The translations under genes were made by a program, and so were the position numbers. Below are positions 43,823 through 52,312 of a DNA stretch of 64,000 nucleotides, in pieces. The notes under the pieces are model-generated. The model did not search any database. It saw only the letters and a list, made by a program, of their open reading frames with translations, and was not told the origin of the DNA. The stretch is from Blastomussa wellsi (Eukaryota > Cnidaria > Anthozoa > Scleractinia > Plerogyridae), in contig OX393565.1 in assembly GCA_947652115.1 (NCBI GenBank), forward strand, positions 11,247,865-11,311,864, given 5' to 3'. Every line of letters begins with the position of its first letter. The first letter of the stretch is position 1.

Positions 43823-44046
43823 CTATCGTTCTTTCATCACGTGCCTGTCCGCGACCTAGACTATCTGTGATGCAGCTATGCCATGTGTCGTGGTGCAGGT
43901 GACACTTGAGCCAGATGAGGCCCGACGACATGGATCGCAACGCCATGACGCGATTGGTGACGACGTGTAAGACGTGGACGATCTGGTACGAGCATATAAC
44001 GAGACTCACTTCAGAGAATTGATTCATTTGTTACGCGATGGCTGAG
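43813..44046 (+). pseudogene. Relic of a small gene between ATPase and the Ser-rich protein
   Basis: An ATG overlapping the ATPase end (43813-43815) gives MTHNYRSFITCLSAT before TAG. Farther on, LVRAYNETHFRELIHLLRDG is open and overlaps the next gene start as GATGGCTGA. The spacing and overlap style suggest a decayed gene of about 75 codons with several lesions. Family unknown. Confidence 0.4.
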
Positions 44047-44619
44047 GAAGTGTTACCTTCGGTGGGCGTGGGCAGATCTCCCCATGTACCGTCGATGGGA
44101 GACCTCATTCACATGGCATTAACCATGTCGCCTTTGAGCCCTCATCCCGTCGACACCGTCGATTTGGATCGTTTGGATCCGTCTGCAGTGGATCGTCAAC
44201 AGTTGCAGGCCATGGACGACATACGAGAAAAAGACATCATGGCTGCTTTGAGTCCCGCACACGTGGACCAGATGATGGAAAACGCCTACGGCACGCCTGG
44301 CGTAGGTTCTCCACCCACACCCGTTTTCTTGACTCCTTCTCCTGCAGGTGTAGGTACACAACCCGCGAGACCCACGGTCCCGCACAAGAGCCCTTGTAGG
44401 CGTCTTCCCTCGAGTAGCAGTAGCAGCAGCAGCAGCAGTACACCTAGAAGACCGACGAGAATGAATCAAGACGACTTGCAGCGACAATTGCAACTGTTGT
44501 TAAACGATCAAAGTCAATCGGCAGCTGGACAACGCATCGCCGGCATCACGACCACCAACACCATCACCACGACCTACAAAGACGGAGGCAGACCCAGCGT
44601 GCGACACACTTCTACGTGA
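44038..44619 (+). CDS. Pro/Ser-rich unknown protein, 193 residues
   Basis: Intact frame from ATG 44038. The first 90 residues are Asp/Met-rich with LDRLDPSAVDRQQLQAM. A proline-rich middle follows, then a run of ten serines encoded by AGC/AGT repeats (about 44412-44440) and a helical Gln-rich end. Low complexity prevents a family call. Position among virion genes suggests a minor structural role. Confidence 0.65.
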   Translation: MAEEVLPSVGVGRSPHVPSMGDLIHMALTMSPLSPHPVDTVDLDRLDPSAVDRQQLQAMDDIREKDIMAALSPAHVDQMMENAYGTPGVGSPPTPVFLTPSPAGVGTQPARPTVPHKSPCRRLPSSSSSSSSSSTPRRPTRMNQDDLQRQLQLLLNDQSQSAAGQRIAGITTTNTITTTYKDGGRPSVRHTST

Positions 44620-44632
44620 GTGAGTGATTGAG

Positions 44633-45160
44633 ATGGAACGACAGGTCTCACTCTTGAACAGAACCCACGCCAAATGCCCCTTGGACCGTAAATTATTGTA
44701 CAAGTTGGACGGACTCTTTGCGTTTTATCATCGTCAATGGTGGTGCCATTGTCAGATGTTTTACCATTTCAAACGGTGTCACGGTTGTTTGAACGCATTG
44801 GCTTTAATCGTAGTGGCAGCAGGAATCGTCGTGGGTTCCGTGTTAGAAAACAGTATCCTGATCGCTTGTTTGTCGGCGGCAGGTACCGTGGTCAAGGGAT
44901 GGAACGATTTCAAAAAGTTTTCGTTCAAAGTCGACATGTGTCGTTTTGCCTACACCACCTACGACAAGACGTTAATCGAGTTGAGAACCTACGCACGAGG
45001 TCTTCCCATGGACGAGTTGGACGGATTCTTGATCAAGATGCAAACCTTGGACGACACCATCACCGATTTCACCCCGCCCATGTCCGACAAGTGCATGCGA
45101 GACTACGAAAAAACATTTCGTTACGATCACGTGGATAAAGGCGCGAGCACGACGGTGTGA
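44633..45160 (+). CDS. Two-TM membrane protein, SLATT-like topology
   Basis: The frame from ATG 44633 encodes 175 residues. A Cys/His/Trp-rich N-terminal part (WWCHCQMFYHFKRCHGC) is followed by two hydrophobic segments (NALALIVVAAGIVVG and ILIACLSAAGTVV, about residues 57-90). A long helical cytoplasm-type tail with KGWNDFKKFSFK comes next. Two close TM helices followed by a helical tail is the SLATT layout, but this is a resemblance of topology only. Role unknown; a membrane-active or egress function is speculative. Confidence 0.65.
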   Translation: MERQVSLLNRTHAKCPLDRKLLYKLDGLFAFYHRQWWCHCQMFYHFKRCHGCLNALALIVVAAGIVVGSVLENSILIACLSAAGTVVKGWNDFKKFSFKVDMCRFAYTTYDKTLIELRTYARGLPMDELDGFLIKMQTLDDTITDFTPPMSDKCMRDYEKTFRYDHVDKGASTTV

Positions 45161-45174
45161 GAATCAGTTTCGGC

Positions 45175-45461
45175 AATGAAGGGGGAGACGAACAGGTCGT
45201 GGTAAAAGAACAACGCGAAAGAGACAAAAAGGAGGACTCTTTCCCCTGGCGGCACTCATTCCAGCTTTGGTGGCCGGAGGAAAGGCCATAGCAGCAGGTG
45301 CTCTGTACAGAGCTGCAGGGTACGGTGCGAAAAAAGGATTGGAAGCGTTAGAAAGAAGAAGAAAAAGAAAACGAAAAGCCCCATCACGGTCCCAATTGAG
45401 TTCTGGAGCCAAGAAACAGGCCAAAGTCATCTCGCGCATCGTAAAAGGTTTTGTGAGATGA
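45175..45461 (+). pseudogene. Small basic core/minor capsid protein with frame break near start
   Basis: From about 45188 an open frame encodes a Lys/Arg-rich leader, then GGLFPLAALIPALVAGGKAI (hydrophobic, glycine-rich, directly after a possible protease site) and a basic tail. The natural ATG at 45177 is in another frame, so a one-base change near the start has broken it; ATG 45267 would give only 64 residues. The pattern of basic leader, GG, then hydrophobic helix recalls small virion proteins of adenovirus-like elements. Its stop overlaps the next ATG. Confidence 0.55.
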
Positions 45462-45640
45462 AAAGGAGGACTAAGACACGACGCAGAAGACGACAACGAG
45501 GCGGTGCATTGCTCAGTATACTCAAGAACGCTGCGACGATCGGGTACAAACTCGGAAAGGACAAGAGGTATAAAAGAATGGGTGCCAAGGGTGTCACGGG
45601 TAGTTACAAAAGACGCTCTGCTCCGTGGGAAGTAGGATGA
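45458..45640 (+). CDS. 60-residue basic protein with Gly-Gly site
   Basis: Intact. It starts with an arginine-rich stretch (KRRTKTRRRRRQRGGALLS), where RGG-A fits adenain-type cleavage, followed by a short amphipathic helix and a basic end. It overlaps both neighbours by ATGA. A DNA-binding or core peptide is the likely role, by analogy. Confidence 0.65.
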   Translation: MKRRTKTRRRRRQRGGALLSILKNAATIGYKLGKDKRYKRMGAKGVTGSYKRRSAPWEVG

Positions 45641-45963
45641 GACTGTTACGTAAGGAGAAACGTTTCCTGACGTCCGTCCTGAACGAGGCGGACCGGTACA
45701 GGCGACAAGACATGTTGATGCACGCCAATGCCGATCAGATCAATGCCGTCAGCGAAATGGTCTTGAATCTGCTCAAGAGAAACATCCCGGTGAGCGAACG
45801 AGTGATACAGAAGTTACAACCTCATAAAACAAAACTACGCGAACTGGCCAAACGGAAACACTCGGTCAAACGACGACGCGAACAACTGTTGAAGCAACAA
45901 GGCAGCGGGTTTTGGAACGGTCTACGCAACGTCTTCAAAGCATGTCACTGCAAGAGCGGTTAA
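45637..45963 (+). CDS. 108-residue basic helical protein of Polinton virion gene cluster
   Basis: ATG 45637 overlaps the preceding stop. The sequence has a DQINAVSEMVLNLLKRNIPV block followed by HKTKLRELAKRK and ends with a Gly-rich hydrophobic segment (QQGSGFWNGLRNVF). I associate this HKxxLRxLA pattern with small proteins encoded in many animal Polintons. Intact. Function unknown; probably packaged. Confidence 0.65.
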   Translation: MRLLRKEKRFLTSVLNEADRYRRQDMLMHANADQINAVSEMVLNLLKRNIPVSERVIQKLQPHKTKLRELAKRKHSVKRRREQLLKQQGSGFWNGLRNVFKACHCKSG

Positions 45964-46180
45964 AAGGGTGGAAGCAACGCGTGGCCTACCTATTGTCGGA
46001 AACGAGAGAGCTACGACAACGTTTGGAATGCGTGGAAGAAAACAGAGACCAATGGTATAAAGCCTACCATGATCTACGCCACCAACACACCTGGAAGTAC
46101 GCGGACGAACGTTTGTGTCCCGACTGCAGACTCGTCGCCCAAGGTAAAATGTGCGAGTTGTGCCAGGAGTGTGCCGATGA
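45942..46180 (+). CDS. Coiled-coil protein with CxxC pairs (end uncertain)
   Basis: From ATG 45942, overlapping the preceding gene, about 80 codons encode a coiled coil (LKGWKQRVAYLLSETRELR) and then CPDC and CELCQEC cysteine pairs. The ATGA overlap with the next gene at 46177 suggests the natural stop lies there. However, the frame as it stands continues open to 46370, so a one-base change has probably extended it. Confidence 0.5.
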
Positions 46181-47097
46181 CGCGAGAAGTGCTCATGATC
46201 CCGTCCTCGGAGTTCGACCGATTGACGGACCACTACAAAGGCAAGTTGACACAGAGCGCACTATTGAACAAGGCGGCTCGATTGTCTGCCGAGAAACAAT
46301 TGTTGGAGAAACACTTACCTCCGGGTCTGGCCTTGAAGAAAACCAAACCGATTGCCAAGGAAGTGGGTAAACTCGGCCGACGCATCCGACGAGGACCCGT
46401 GACCGTTCGCAGTGCACCCGACGATGACGACGACGACATTCTCTTAAATGCCCCCTTGGAAAACATGCTGAAACAAATCGTCAAAGCCAACAAGGCGACA
46501 GCTGCAGCGGCAGCAACGCCCGCCGTCGTCGTTAAAAAAGAATCCTTGACGCAATCCAAATCAGTTCCACGCAAGAAAACGATCAAACGACAACCTGCCA
46601 CACCGTCCACGTCCCACGCAGACCAAGGACCAAAATTGACTTTCAAAGAAAAACTGACAGGTCTGTTCAAGAGGAAGAGAAAAACAGAAGCCGAGCGATT
46701 GAAACCGGCACCCGAGTGGGAAGATTGGCACAAAGGCAAGAAACTGAGACGTCCTTTAGAGCCCGAGTATGACGACACCGACGAAGAAGAGTCGTACGAG
46801 GACATCCAGAAATTACTGGCAAAAACCAGCATGGAATTTCATTGGCCCGGATATCAGTTCATGGGACCTGGCACTCATTTGAAAAAGAGACTAAAACGAG
46901 GCGACAAGGGCATCAATCGTCTGGATCGGATTGCAAGAACCCACGACATCGATTATTCTCGTGCTAAGAACCTACAAGACAAGTGGGTAGCGGACGCTAA
47001 GATGATAAGTGCGATCAACAAGTTACCCGGCAAGAAAACCATGACAGAACGCATCGTAAGACGTATCATGCAAGCCAAGAAAAAACTCAAGTTGTAA
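46177..47097 (+). CDS. Large basic protein with C-terminal parvovirus-type PLA2 domain
   Basis: Intact 306 residues from ATG 46177. The N-terminal 200 residues are basic, with an Asp-run, an Ala-run and Lys-rich nuclear-localisation-like segments. The C-terminus (about 219-275) has PGYQFMGPGTHL, matching the calcium loop, and IARTHDIDYSRA with the catalytic His-Asp pair of secreted and parvoviral phospholipase A2. Such domains help capsids leave endosomes in parvoviruses; the same role here is inferred. AATAAA follows at 47105-47110. Confidence 0.75.
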   Translation: MTREVLMIPSSEFDRLTDHYKGKLTQSALLNKAARLSAEKQLLEKHLPPGLALKKTKPIAKEVGKLGRRIRRGPVTVRSAPDDDDDDILLNAPLENMLKQIVKANKATAAAAATPAVVVKKESLTQSKSVPRKKTIKRQPATPSTSHADQGPKLTFKEKLTGLFKRKRKTEAERLKPAPEWEDWHKGKKLRRPLEPEYDDTDEEESYEDIQKLLAKTSMEFHWPGYQFMGPGTHLKKRLKRGDKGINRLDRIARTHDIDYSRAKNLQDKWVADAKMISAINKLPGKKTMTERIVRRIMQAKKKLKL

Positions 47098-47104
47098 ATA
47101 ACGT

Positions 47105-47110
47105 AATAAA
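47105..47110 (+). terminator. Poly(A) signal of the virion gene run
   Basis: AATAAA eight bases after the stop of the PLA2-domain gene, followed by a GTCTTTTATTGACAATTGTTG U/GU-rich region when transcribed. Confidence 0.6.
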
Positions 47111-47342
47111 GTCTTTTATTGACAATTGTTGTAGTTCAAAAAATATTTACATCGTTTGCAATTAAAAAAAATGTTCTTCAACAAGTGAGTTCCTTATATA
47201 GTGTGTTGAACCTTTCATAGGGGGATACCCCCATCCCCCATCCCCTTGGTATCACGTGACCTGTTTTGATTTTATAAAAGGCATTCGCTTTCCATCCCAC
47301 ACCACCAGTTACCCTTTGAAGCTGAGTTGATTAAAGGTAAGT
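47111..47342 (+). promoter_or_regulatory. Promoter of the right-end gene
   Basis: After about 160 bp without genes, including CCCCATCCCC and a CACGTG E-box at about 47253, a consensus TATAAAAGG stands at 47273-47281. That is about 62 bases before the ATG at 47343. The same TATAAAAGG and spacing are found at the left-end microexon gene. Confidence 0.6.
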
Positions 47343-47945
47343 ATGGCATTTGAAAAAGAACTTTTGTGGGAAACGTATAATGAAGCGACGACGTTAATGG
47401 AGTTGAAGTTGGATGCTAACAAGGAGAATTGTCAAGGTGACCGCTACTAAGACATGTTGGACTTAATACAAGATGGAGCAGTCTTGCTTGACAGGATAAG
47501 TCGCTTGTCATGGGACGCAGGCGTGGATGACCCTGAAGTGCTCTCTCTGTGGAACGCCTTGCTTGTGTGGGCAGAGGCATTCGATGCGTTGGACCCTTGA
47601 TGGAACATTTTATTGTGTCACCATTTTGATTTTTGTTTTCTTTTGTCAGTCATGTCTTGTAGAAATTTACCATCCTGCTGTGTGGTCTGTGACAAGGAAC
47701 CTCCCACGTGTACACAACCTCTTCACAGAGTGCACAACGCTCATCATGAGAAGTTCGTTAAGGAAATCAAATGGGGCGAAATAAGAGCGAAGTGGAGTCT
47801 TGGTCGCGTTTTCTTGACTTGTTGCGGTTCCCTTTACGGAGAGTACTATGACAGAGAGGAGTGGAACTTTACTACCGTGTTTTTAGGTGAGAATCTTGAT
47901 GCAGCACTCGCTCGTATAAAATTTGTGAAGACTTTTATTTTGTAA
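47343..47945 (+). CDS. Two-exon cysteine-rich protein at the right end (predicted splice)
   Basis: ATG 47343 opens a frame of 35 codons stopped by TAA at 47448. A donor CAAG|GTGACC at 47437 (phase 1) and an acceptor TTTTCTTTTGTCAG ending at 47649 join it in frame to exon 2 (47650-47945). Exon 2 begins with two bases and then ATG; it encodes 97 residues with CCVVC, a CTQPLH region and LTCCGS, a likely metal-binding module. A further in-frame open stretch (47454-47597, MLDLIQDGAVLL...) lies inside the intron and could be an alternative product. No family recognised. Confidence 0.5.
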
Positions 47946-48030
47946 ACGTTGGAAAAAAACATCTGTGATTTGTTGATGTAGCACATGCTCATATAAAATT
48001 CGTGAAGACTTTTATTTTGCAAGCGATGTA
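47900..48030 (+). repeat. Imperfect tandem duplication at the end of the right-end gene
   Basis: GCACTCGCTCGTATAAAATTTGTGAAGACTTTTATTTTG (about 47906-47944) recurs at about 47982-48020 with few changes. The first copy encodes the last residues of the cysteine-rich protein and the second is non-coding. Confidence 0.6.
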
Positions 48031-48169
48031 GAATCATTGTCACGTTTTGAAAATTTGTAAACGTTAGAAATGAATGGATGTATGATAGGAGAATTGTAAT
48101 TAAAACAATTTTGACACGTTTGAAAAAATCTCTGTGTGATTTTATTCTACGTATGTAGCACTCGCTCCC

Positions 48170-48631
48170 TTAAGGAGTGGGGGACCGGAAAGCGATTACG
48201 TCATCTCGTTGCTGATTGGTTCCGCCGTATCGAGGCCGTGACGTCATCTTGTCGCTGATTGGTCCGTTCCACCTCGAGGCTGTCTCTACCCATATAATGC
48301 CGCGCTCAGCAACATTCTTCCTTTTTACAACATGGCCCCGTTACAGTCAGGACCTCTGCGCTCCACGCGTATACCCAGTGACGTCATTCCATTATCGATT
48401 TTTATCGATTACGGCTCGCCCTAGAAATCCGTGAGACGGGTCCAGATCCTCTGTCGAGGGATGGGGCGCAGTTTTCCACTCATGGGTGACGCCATCTTGG
48501 AACTACGATCGCTAAAAAAAGAATTGCTCATGGGTAATTTTGTGAGACGCTTTCTGATTGGTCGAGACGTGTCACGTGTGCTGTATGCTGCTCTGTGATT
48601 GGTTACGGGCCAAACCGACCACCTATACTAC
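48170..48631 (-). repeat. Right terminal inverted repeat of the Polinton
   Basis: From CGCTCCCTTAAGGAG at about 48173 outward to CCACCTATACT ending near 48629, this is the inverted counterpart of 26140-26583. It includes about 35 bp (near 48276-48310, with CCCATATAATGCC) that the left copy lacks. TGACGTCA occurs at 48239-48246 and 48379-48386, and CCAAT boxes recur. Confidence 0.88.
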
Positions 48632-48639
48632 TTCAGATA
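48632..48639 (+). repeat. Target-site duplication, right copy
   Basis: TTCAGATA matches 26132-26139 and sits exactly at the outer edge of the right terminal repeat. Confidence 0.7.
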
Positions 48640-49383
48640 AATTATTAAGAACCAGCAAAAATATGGAGCTCCGGTTTTAGGCTTGGCTAAATCTACATAT
48701 TATGGCAGCTACAAAACAGAAGGTTCTTAGCCTGAAGCACCATCTTATATTTGTCCTCAAATTTGATGTAAAGGCAGTCTGCACCCAGGCAAATATAACG
48801 TTTGAAGTTGCTACATAAAAGTTTTGTTGATTGAAAGAAATTGCTCTGTATCCAGGATATTTCTAACATTGGTAAATTTTGGAGATATTTATCAACAAAG
48901 CAAACTATGCTATCCACTGAATAGTGATTTATCCAGTGGACAGCATGAACAACCAGGGCCTAAATGACTAAACTGTGTCCAGTCAGGAGATGGAAATTAT
49001 TTTATTTATCTTTCAGCTACGAGCCTCTCATTTACTTTCTAGACGATAAGTACAATAATTATTATTGCCCATCTAACAATGAAACAAAGGTACCACATGA
49101 ATTTTCTCATTTGGAATCTTCCTTTTGCTTTGTTTTATTGCACATACATTCCTTCCACGTTATAGTTCTTTACTTTGTTAAATTTTCTACTCGGTAAATA
49201 ATTACCAATGTTCACTGAGCCCAAGGCTAATAATTGTTGTTTAATAATAGTGACTCACAAAAATTACAGTTCTCCCAAGTTCAAGACAATTTCTATCTTA
49301 TTTGTACATCCAACTCAGTCGTGGTTCTTTTTAGTTGCATCATATGGCATTGTCAGGTGGTGTTTGATCCGCCCCAAACACTG
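48640..49383. other. Host DNA between Polinton and HEATR5-like gene
   Basis: About 740 bp downstream of the HEATR5-like stop codon. It probably contains the 3' UTR (TTTATT words on the + strand near 48997-49010 are AATAAA in reverse). No other feature seen. Confidence 0.4.
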
Positions 49384-49697
49384 CTACTTGTAGTTGCTGA
49401 AGTCCATTCTTAACTTGATGGATGGCTGAGAGGGTGCCGCTTTAGGCTGGACAGCAGGTTGCTTTGGCTTGGTTGAAGCCTGATTGGCACGAACTGCACC
49501 TTCTAAACGTGACTTCAAGTCTGGTGATGAACTTATCACTGTTCTAAATGGCTCTGGGTATTTGGGGCCAATTTTCATGAGTTTCTGAAGAGCCTGTTCA
49601 TGGAGGGTTTTGGTTATTTTGCCTCCTTCTGGCAAGTTAGCACTGTCAGACAGAAATGATATCAGGATTGGCACCAGTAATCCAAGCATGTGTACCT
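49384..49697 (-). CDS. HEATR5-family gene, last coding exon
   Basis: The exon opens behind the acceptor TTTGTTTCAG, completes a split codon with the exon ending at 55664, and encodes VHMLGLLVPILISFL. An ALQKLMKIGPKYPEPF block follows, then LKSRLEGAVRANQAS and a Pro/Lys/Gln-rich tail ending LRMDFSNYK. This end is characteristic of HEATR5A/HEATR5B (Laa1-related), large HEAT-repeat proteins that bind AP-1/aftiphilin complexes in clathrin-mediated trafficking. The call is by recognition of the C-terminal block. The Polinton lies only 0.75 kb downstream. Confidence 0.72.
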
Positions 49698-49739
49698 CTG
49701 AAACAAAGTAAAAATTAAACCCAGTTTGTGCTTTGTCAC

Positions 49740-49940
49740 CTCACAGGATATAACAAAACGCTAATCATGATGACACGTTACGTTACGTTAATGTTCGTTA
49801 TACATTATATGTTACGTTATGGTGTTATGTACATGTTATGGTATGCTATTTGTTATGTTATGTTGTGTTATGTTCTTGTGTTGTCATGTTGTCATGTTCT
49901 TGTGCTATGTTGTTGTGTTATGTTGTTGGTGTGGGCTATA
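49740..49940. repeat. Low-complexity TTATGTTRTG repeat
   Basis: Degenerate tandem TTATGTTATGGTG and TGTTGTCATGTTCTTG words. It lies in the last intron of the HEATR5-like gene. The open frame across it is a by-product of the repeat. Confidence 0.5.
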
Positions 49941-50057
49941 GCAGCTATGTTATACTTTATAAAATAACTGAGATACTACACGCGCTCTCATTGATAGATG
50001 TGTTTAGATGAGAGTATGCAAATAAAGGAAAGAAATGCTTTATAAAATTAATAGAGG

Positions 50058-50205
50058 ACTTTTTCCATGTTTACATAGCCTCATTTAAAAACTCAGGGGT
50101 TTGGGAGAATTCTCGAAAGTTATGCAAACCCGAGACAAACTGTCTCGAATTCTCCCAAACCCCCTCGTGTTTGGATGAGGCTATGTAAACACGGCAAATG
50201 TTCTC
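50058..50205. mobile_element. Palindromic MITE
   Basis: CCATGTTTACATAGCCTCAT at about 50065 pairs with ATGAGGCTATGTAAACACGG at about 50177. Internal arms include GGTTTGGGAGAATTCTCGA and its partner TCGAATTCTCCCAAACC. Length about 145 bp. Confidence 0.6.
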
Positions 50206-50704
50206 TGTTGCTTAAATATTACATATTATTTAAATATGGATCACTGGAAAATGTAATTCAAGAGTTTTCACTGACTTAGCCATTATGGTTTATGAGCTCA
50301 TATACCATACACAACAAATATGGTATAGGCGTTCATATGTACAACAATAGGTGGGGAGCTCTAATTTGGCAATTGTGGGTGTTGTTTATTAATAAAACAA
50401 TTAGCCATTTTCTAAACGAGCAGAAGACTGGGAACGAATATTTAAAACCAATTGAATTGAAACAGTTTGCCTGTCACTGGAAAGAGAATTCGAAAATTAG
50501 TAGGTTTGCCAAATTTGAACTATCAGGTTAAACGCAACGACATAGTACACCTTTGAAAATGTATGGATTGGAGGGACAGGCATCTCATTCCATACTAAAT
50601 ATTGAACCCAATCGATTTAGGCATTCGTACCCACTCCTCTGCTCGTTTTGAAAATGGCTAATTATTCCGCACGCACTTGTTGGATATGAGACAGTTATAG
50701 CAAA

Positions 50705-50974
50705 ACTTGGCACTACATGCCCCACTGGCTATCTATAGAGCCAACTTGGCACTACATGCCTCAGGGGCTATCTATATAGCCAACTTGGCACTACATGCCT
50801 CAGGGGCTATCTATATAGCCAACTTGGCACTACATGCCTCAGGGGCTATCTATAGAGCCAACTTGGCACTACATGCCTCAGAGGCTATCTATAGAGCCAA
50901 CTTTGCACTACATGCCTCAGGGGCTATCTATATAGCCAACTTGGCACTACATGCCTCAGGGGCTATCTATATAG

Positions 50975-50975
<1 letters not shown>
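50705..50975 (+). repeat. 39-bp minisatellite, left block
   Basis: About seven copies, most with identical length. Since 39 is a multiple of three, the array keeps an open frame (repeated LALHASGAIYIAN), which is not evidence for a gene. Confidence 0.75.
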
Positions 50976-50979
<4 letters not shown>

Positions 50980-51019
<40 letters not shown>

Positions 51020-52112
51020 GTATAACAATATAATTTGGTTTTATCAACTGGGTTGATAATGTCAATTGGCCACCGTAAAGAGATTCAAGTGCTGACGTTT
51101 CGAGCGTTAGCCCTTCGTCGGAGCGAATCAAGGAATTGTGCGTCGTGTGTCTTTATATACAGAAAGATGGAGCTTCGCTATTGGCTGGTGCCTGGTAACG
51201 TGAAAACTTGGGAATAAATTAGTTGAATGAAAAGCGTTCGTTGATACCGTGAGGATTAAGAGTGCCGATTTGAAAAATAAATTTTTGTTCTAGAGTTTTA
51301 CGGCTTTCCGTGTTTCCTTGGTGAAGGGAAAGGCCGCAGACTGCCATATGTTGCTTAGAATGATTTGGGAGATTGAAGTGTCTCGCGACCGGTTTCGATG
51401 CATTTTTGTCGTCTTTCTCTACGTCACGAAGGTGTTCTCAGAATCGGTCGCCAAGTCGTCTCCCTGTTTCGCCAATGTATAACTTTTTGCAAAGAGTGCA
51501 AGTTATACAGTAGATGGCATTGGCTGAGGTACAGGTGAAATGATCAGTGATTTTGATAGATCGCTTGGGTCCCGATATTTTGTCAACGTTGTGAATGAAA
51601 GGGCATGTTTTGCATCGTGCGCGAGTGCATTTAAAAGTTCCGGGTTGATCACTAGTTTGGAATGCACTTCTGACTAAAAAGTTACCTATGTTTTTGTCGC
51701 GTTTAAATGAAATTAATGGAGGTTGCGAAAAGATTCTACCAGTGTTGGGATCATTTTGAAGTAATTTAAAGTTTTTGAGAATGATGGATTTAACTGCGTG
51801 GTTGTGAGGGTGAATGGAATTCTATCGTTGTTTTCTCTCTGTGACGTTTGTAGTGCTGACTGTCGATCAATTTGCTGGGCGCGATGATGGCCCGCTTGAA
51901 CAACAGAAGCAGGATAGGCGCGTTTGTCGAAGAAATTGCACATTTCCTCTGAATTTATGGAAAAATCAAAGTCGTCACTACAAAGACGGCGAAGTCTAAG
52001 AAACTGAGAATAAGGAATGGCATTCTTGACATGTGATGGATGTGAAGATGAATACAACAAATAGCTATGAGAATCTGTGGGTTTGTAGTGCACACTGGTG
52101 CATAAACTGTTG
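50980..52112 (-). mobile_element. Penelope-like element, inverted 3' portion left of the gap
   Basis: On the - strand this encodes the downstream part of the same protein as 52313-54044, from NSLCTSVHYKPTDSHSYLLY through a cysteine-rich GIY-YIG region. It ends in the same terminal repeat. At least one frame break is visible near 51800 (the frame departs from the right copy after DRIPFTLT). It is cut by the N gap at the position equivalent to about 53138 of the right copy. Confidence 0.75.
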
Positions 52113-52312
52113 NNNNNNNNNNNNNNNNNNNNNNNNNNNNNNNNNNNNNNNNNNNNNNNNNNNNNNNNNNNNNNNNNNNNNNNNNNNNNNNNNNNNNNNN
52201 NNNNNNNNNNNNNNNNNNNNNNNNNNNNNNNNNNNNNNNNNNNNNNNNNNNNNNNNNNNNNNNNNNNNNNNNNNNNNNNNNNNNNNNNNNNNNNNNNNNN
52301 NNNNNNNNNNNN
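52113..52312. other. Assembly gap (200 N)
   Basis: Exactly 200 undetermined bases. The true size is unknown. It joins two inverted copies of the Penelope-like element, where assembly errors are likely. Confidence 0.95.

Larger units (their letters stand above)
26140..48631. mobile_element. Polinton/Maverick (adintovirus-like) integrated element, about 22.5 kb
   Basis: Long terminal inverted repeats bracket the full diagnostic gene set of this class. It has a protein-primed type B DNA polymerase, a retroviral-type integrase with chromodomain, a double jelly-roll-type capsid protein, an adenain-like cysteine protease and a genome-packaging ATPase. It also has small basic proteins and a PLA2-domain protein. 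Codon choice is GC-rich compared with the AT-rich flanks, and most genes lack introns, as expected of a virus-like insert. Polymerase, integrase, capsid and ATPase genes are all broken, so this copy should not be autonomous. Whether it should be called Polinton or adintovirus depends on phylogeny of polymerase and capsid genes. Confidence 0.92.

Noticed and set aside
26140..48631. Bacterial or free viral contamination
   Set aside because: The segment is joined on both sides to host-like repeat-rich DNA through a target duplication, and one of its genes is interrupted by a eukaryotic LTR retroelement.
50705..50975. CRISPR array
   Set aside because: Units are direct tandem copies without unique spacers, in animal DNA.
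50707..50991. Alanine/isoleucine-rich repeat protein gene
   Set aside because: The frame is open only because the minisatellite unit is 39 bases, a multiple of three. There is no start context, and it stops where the array ends.
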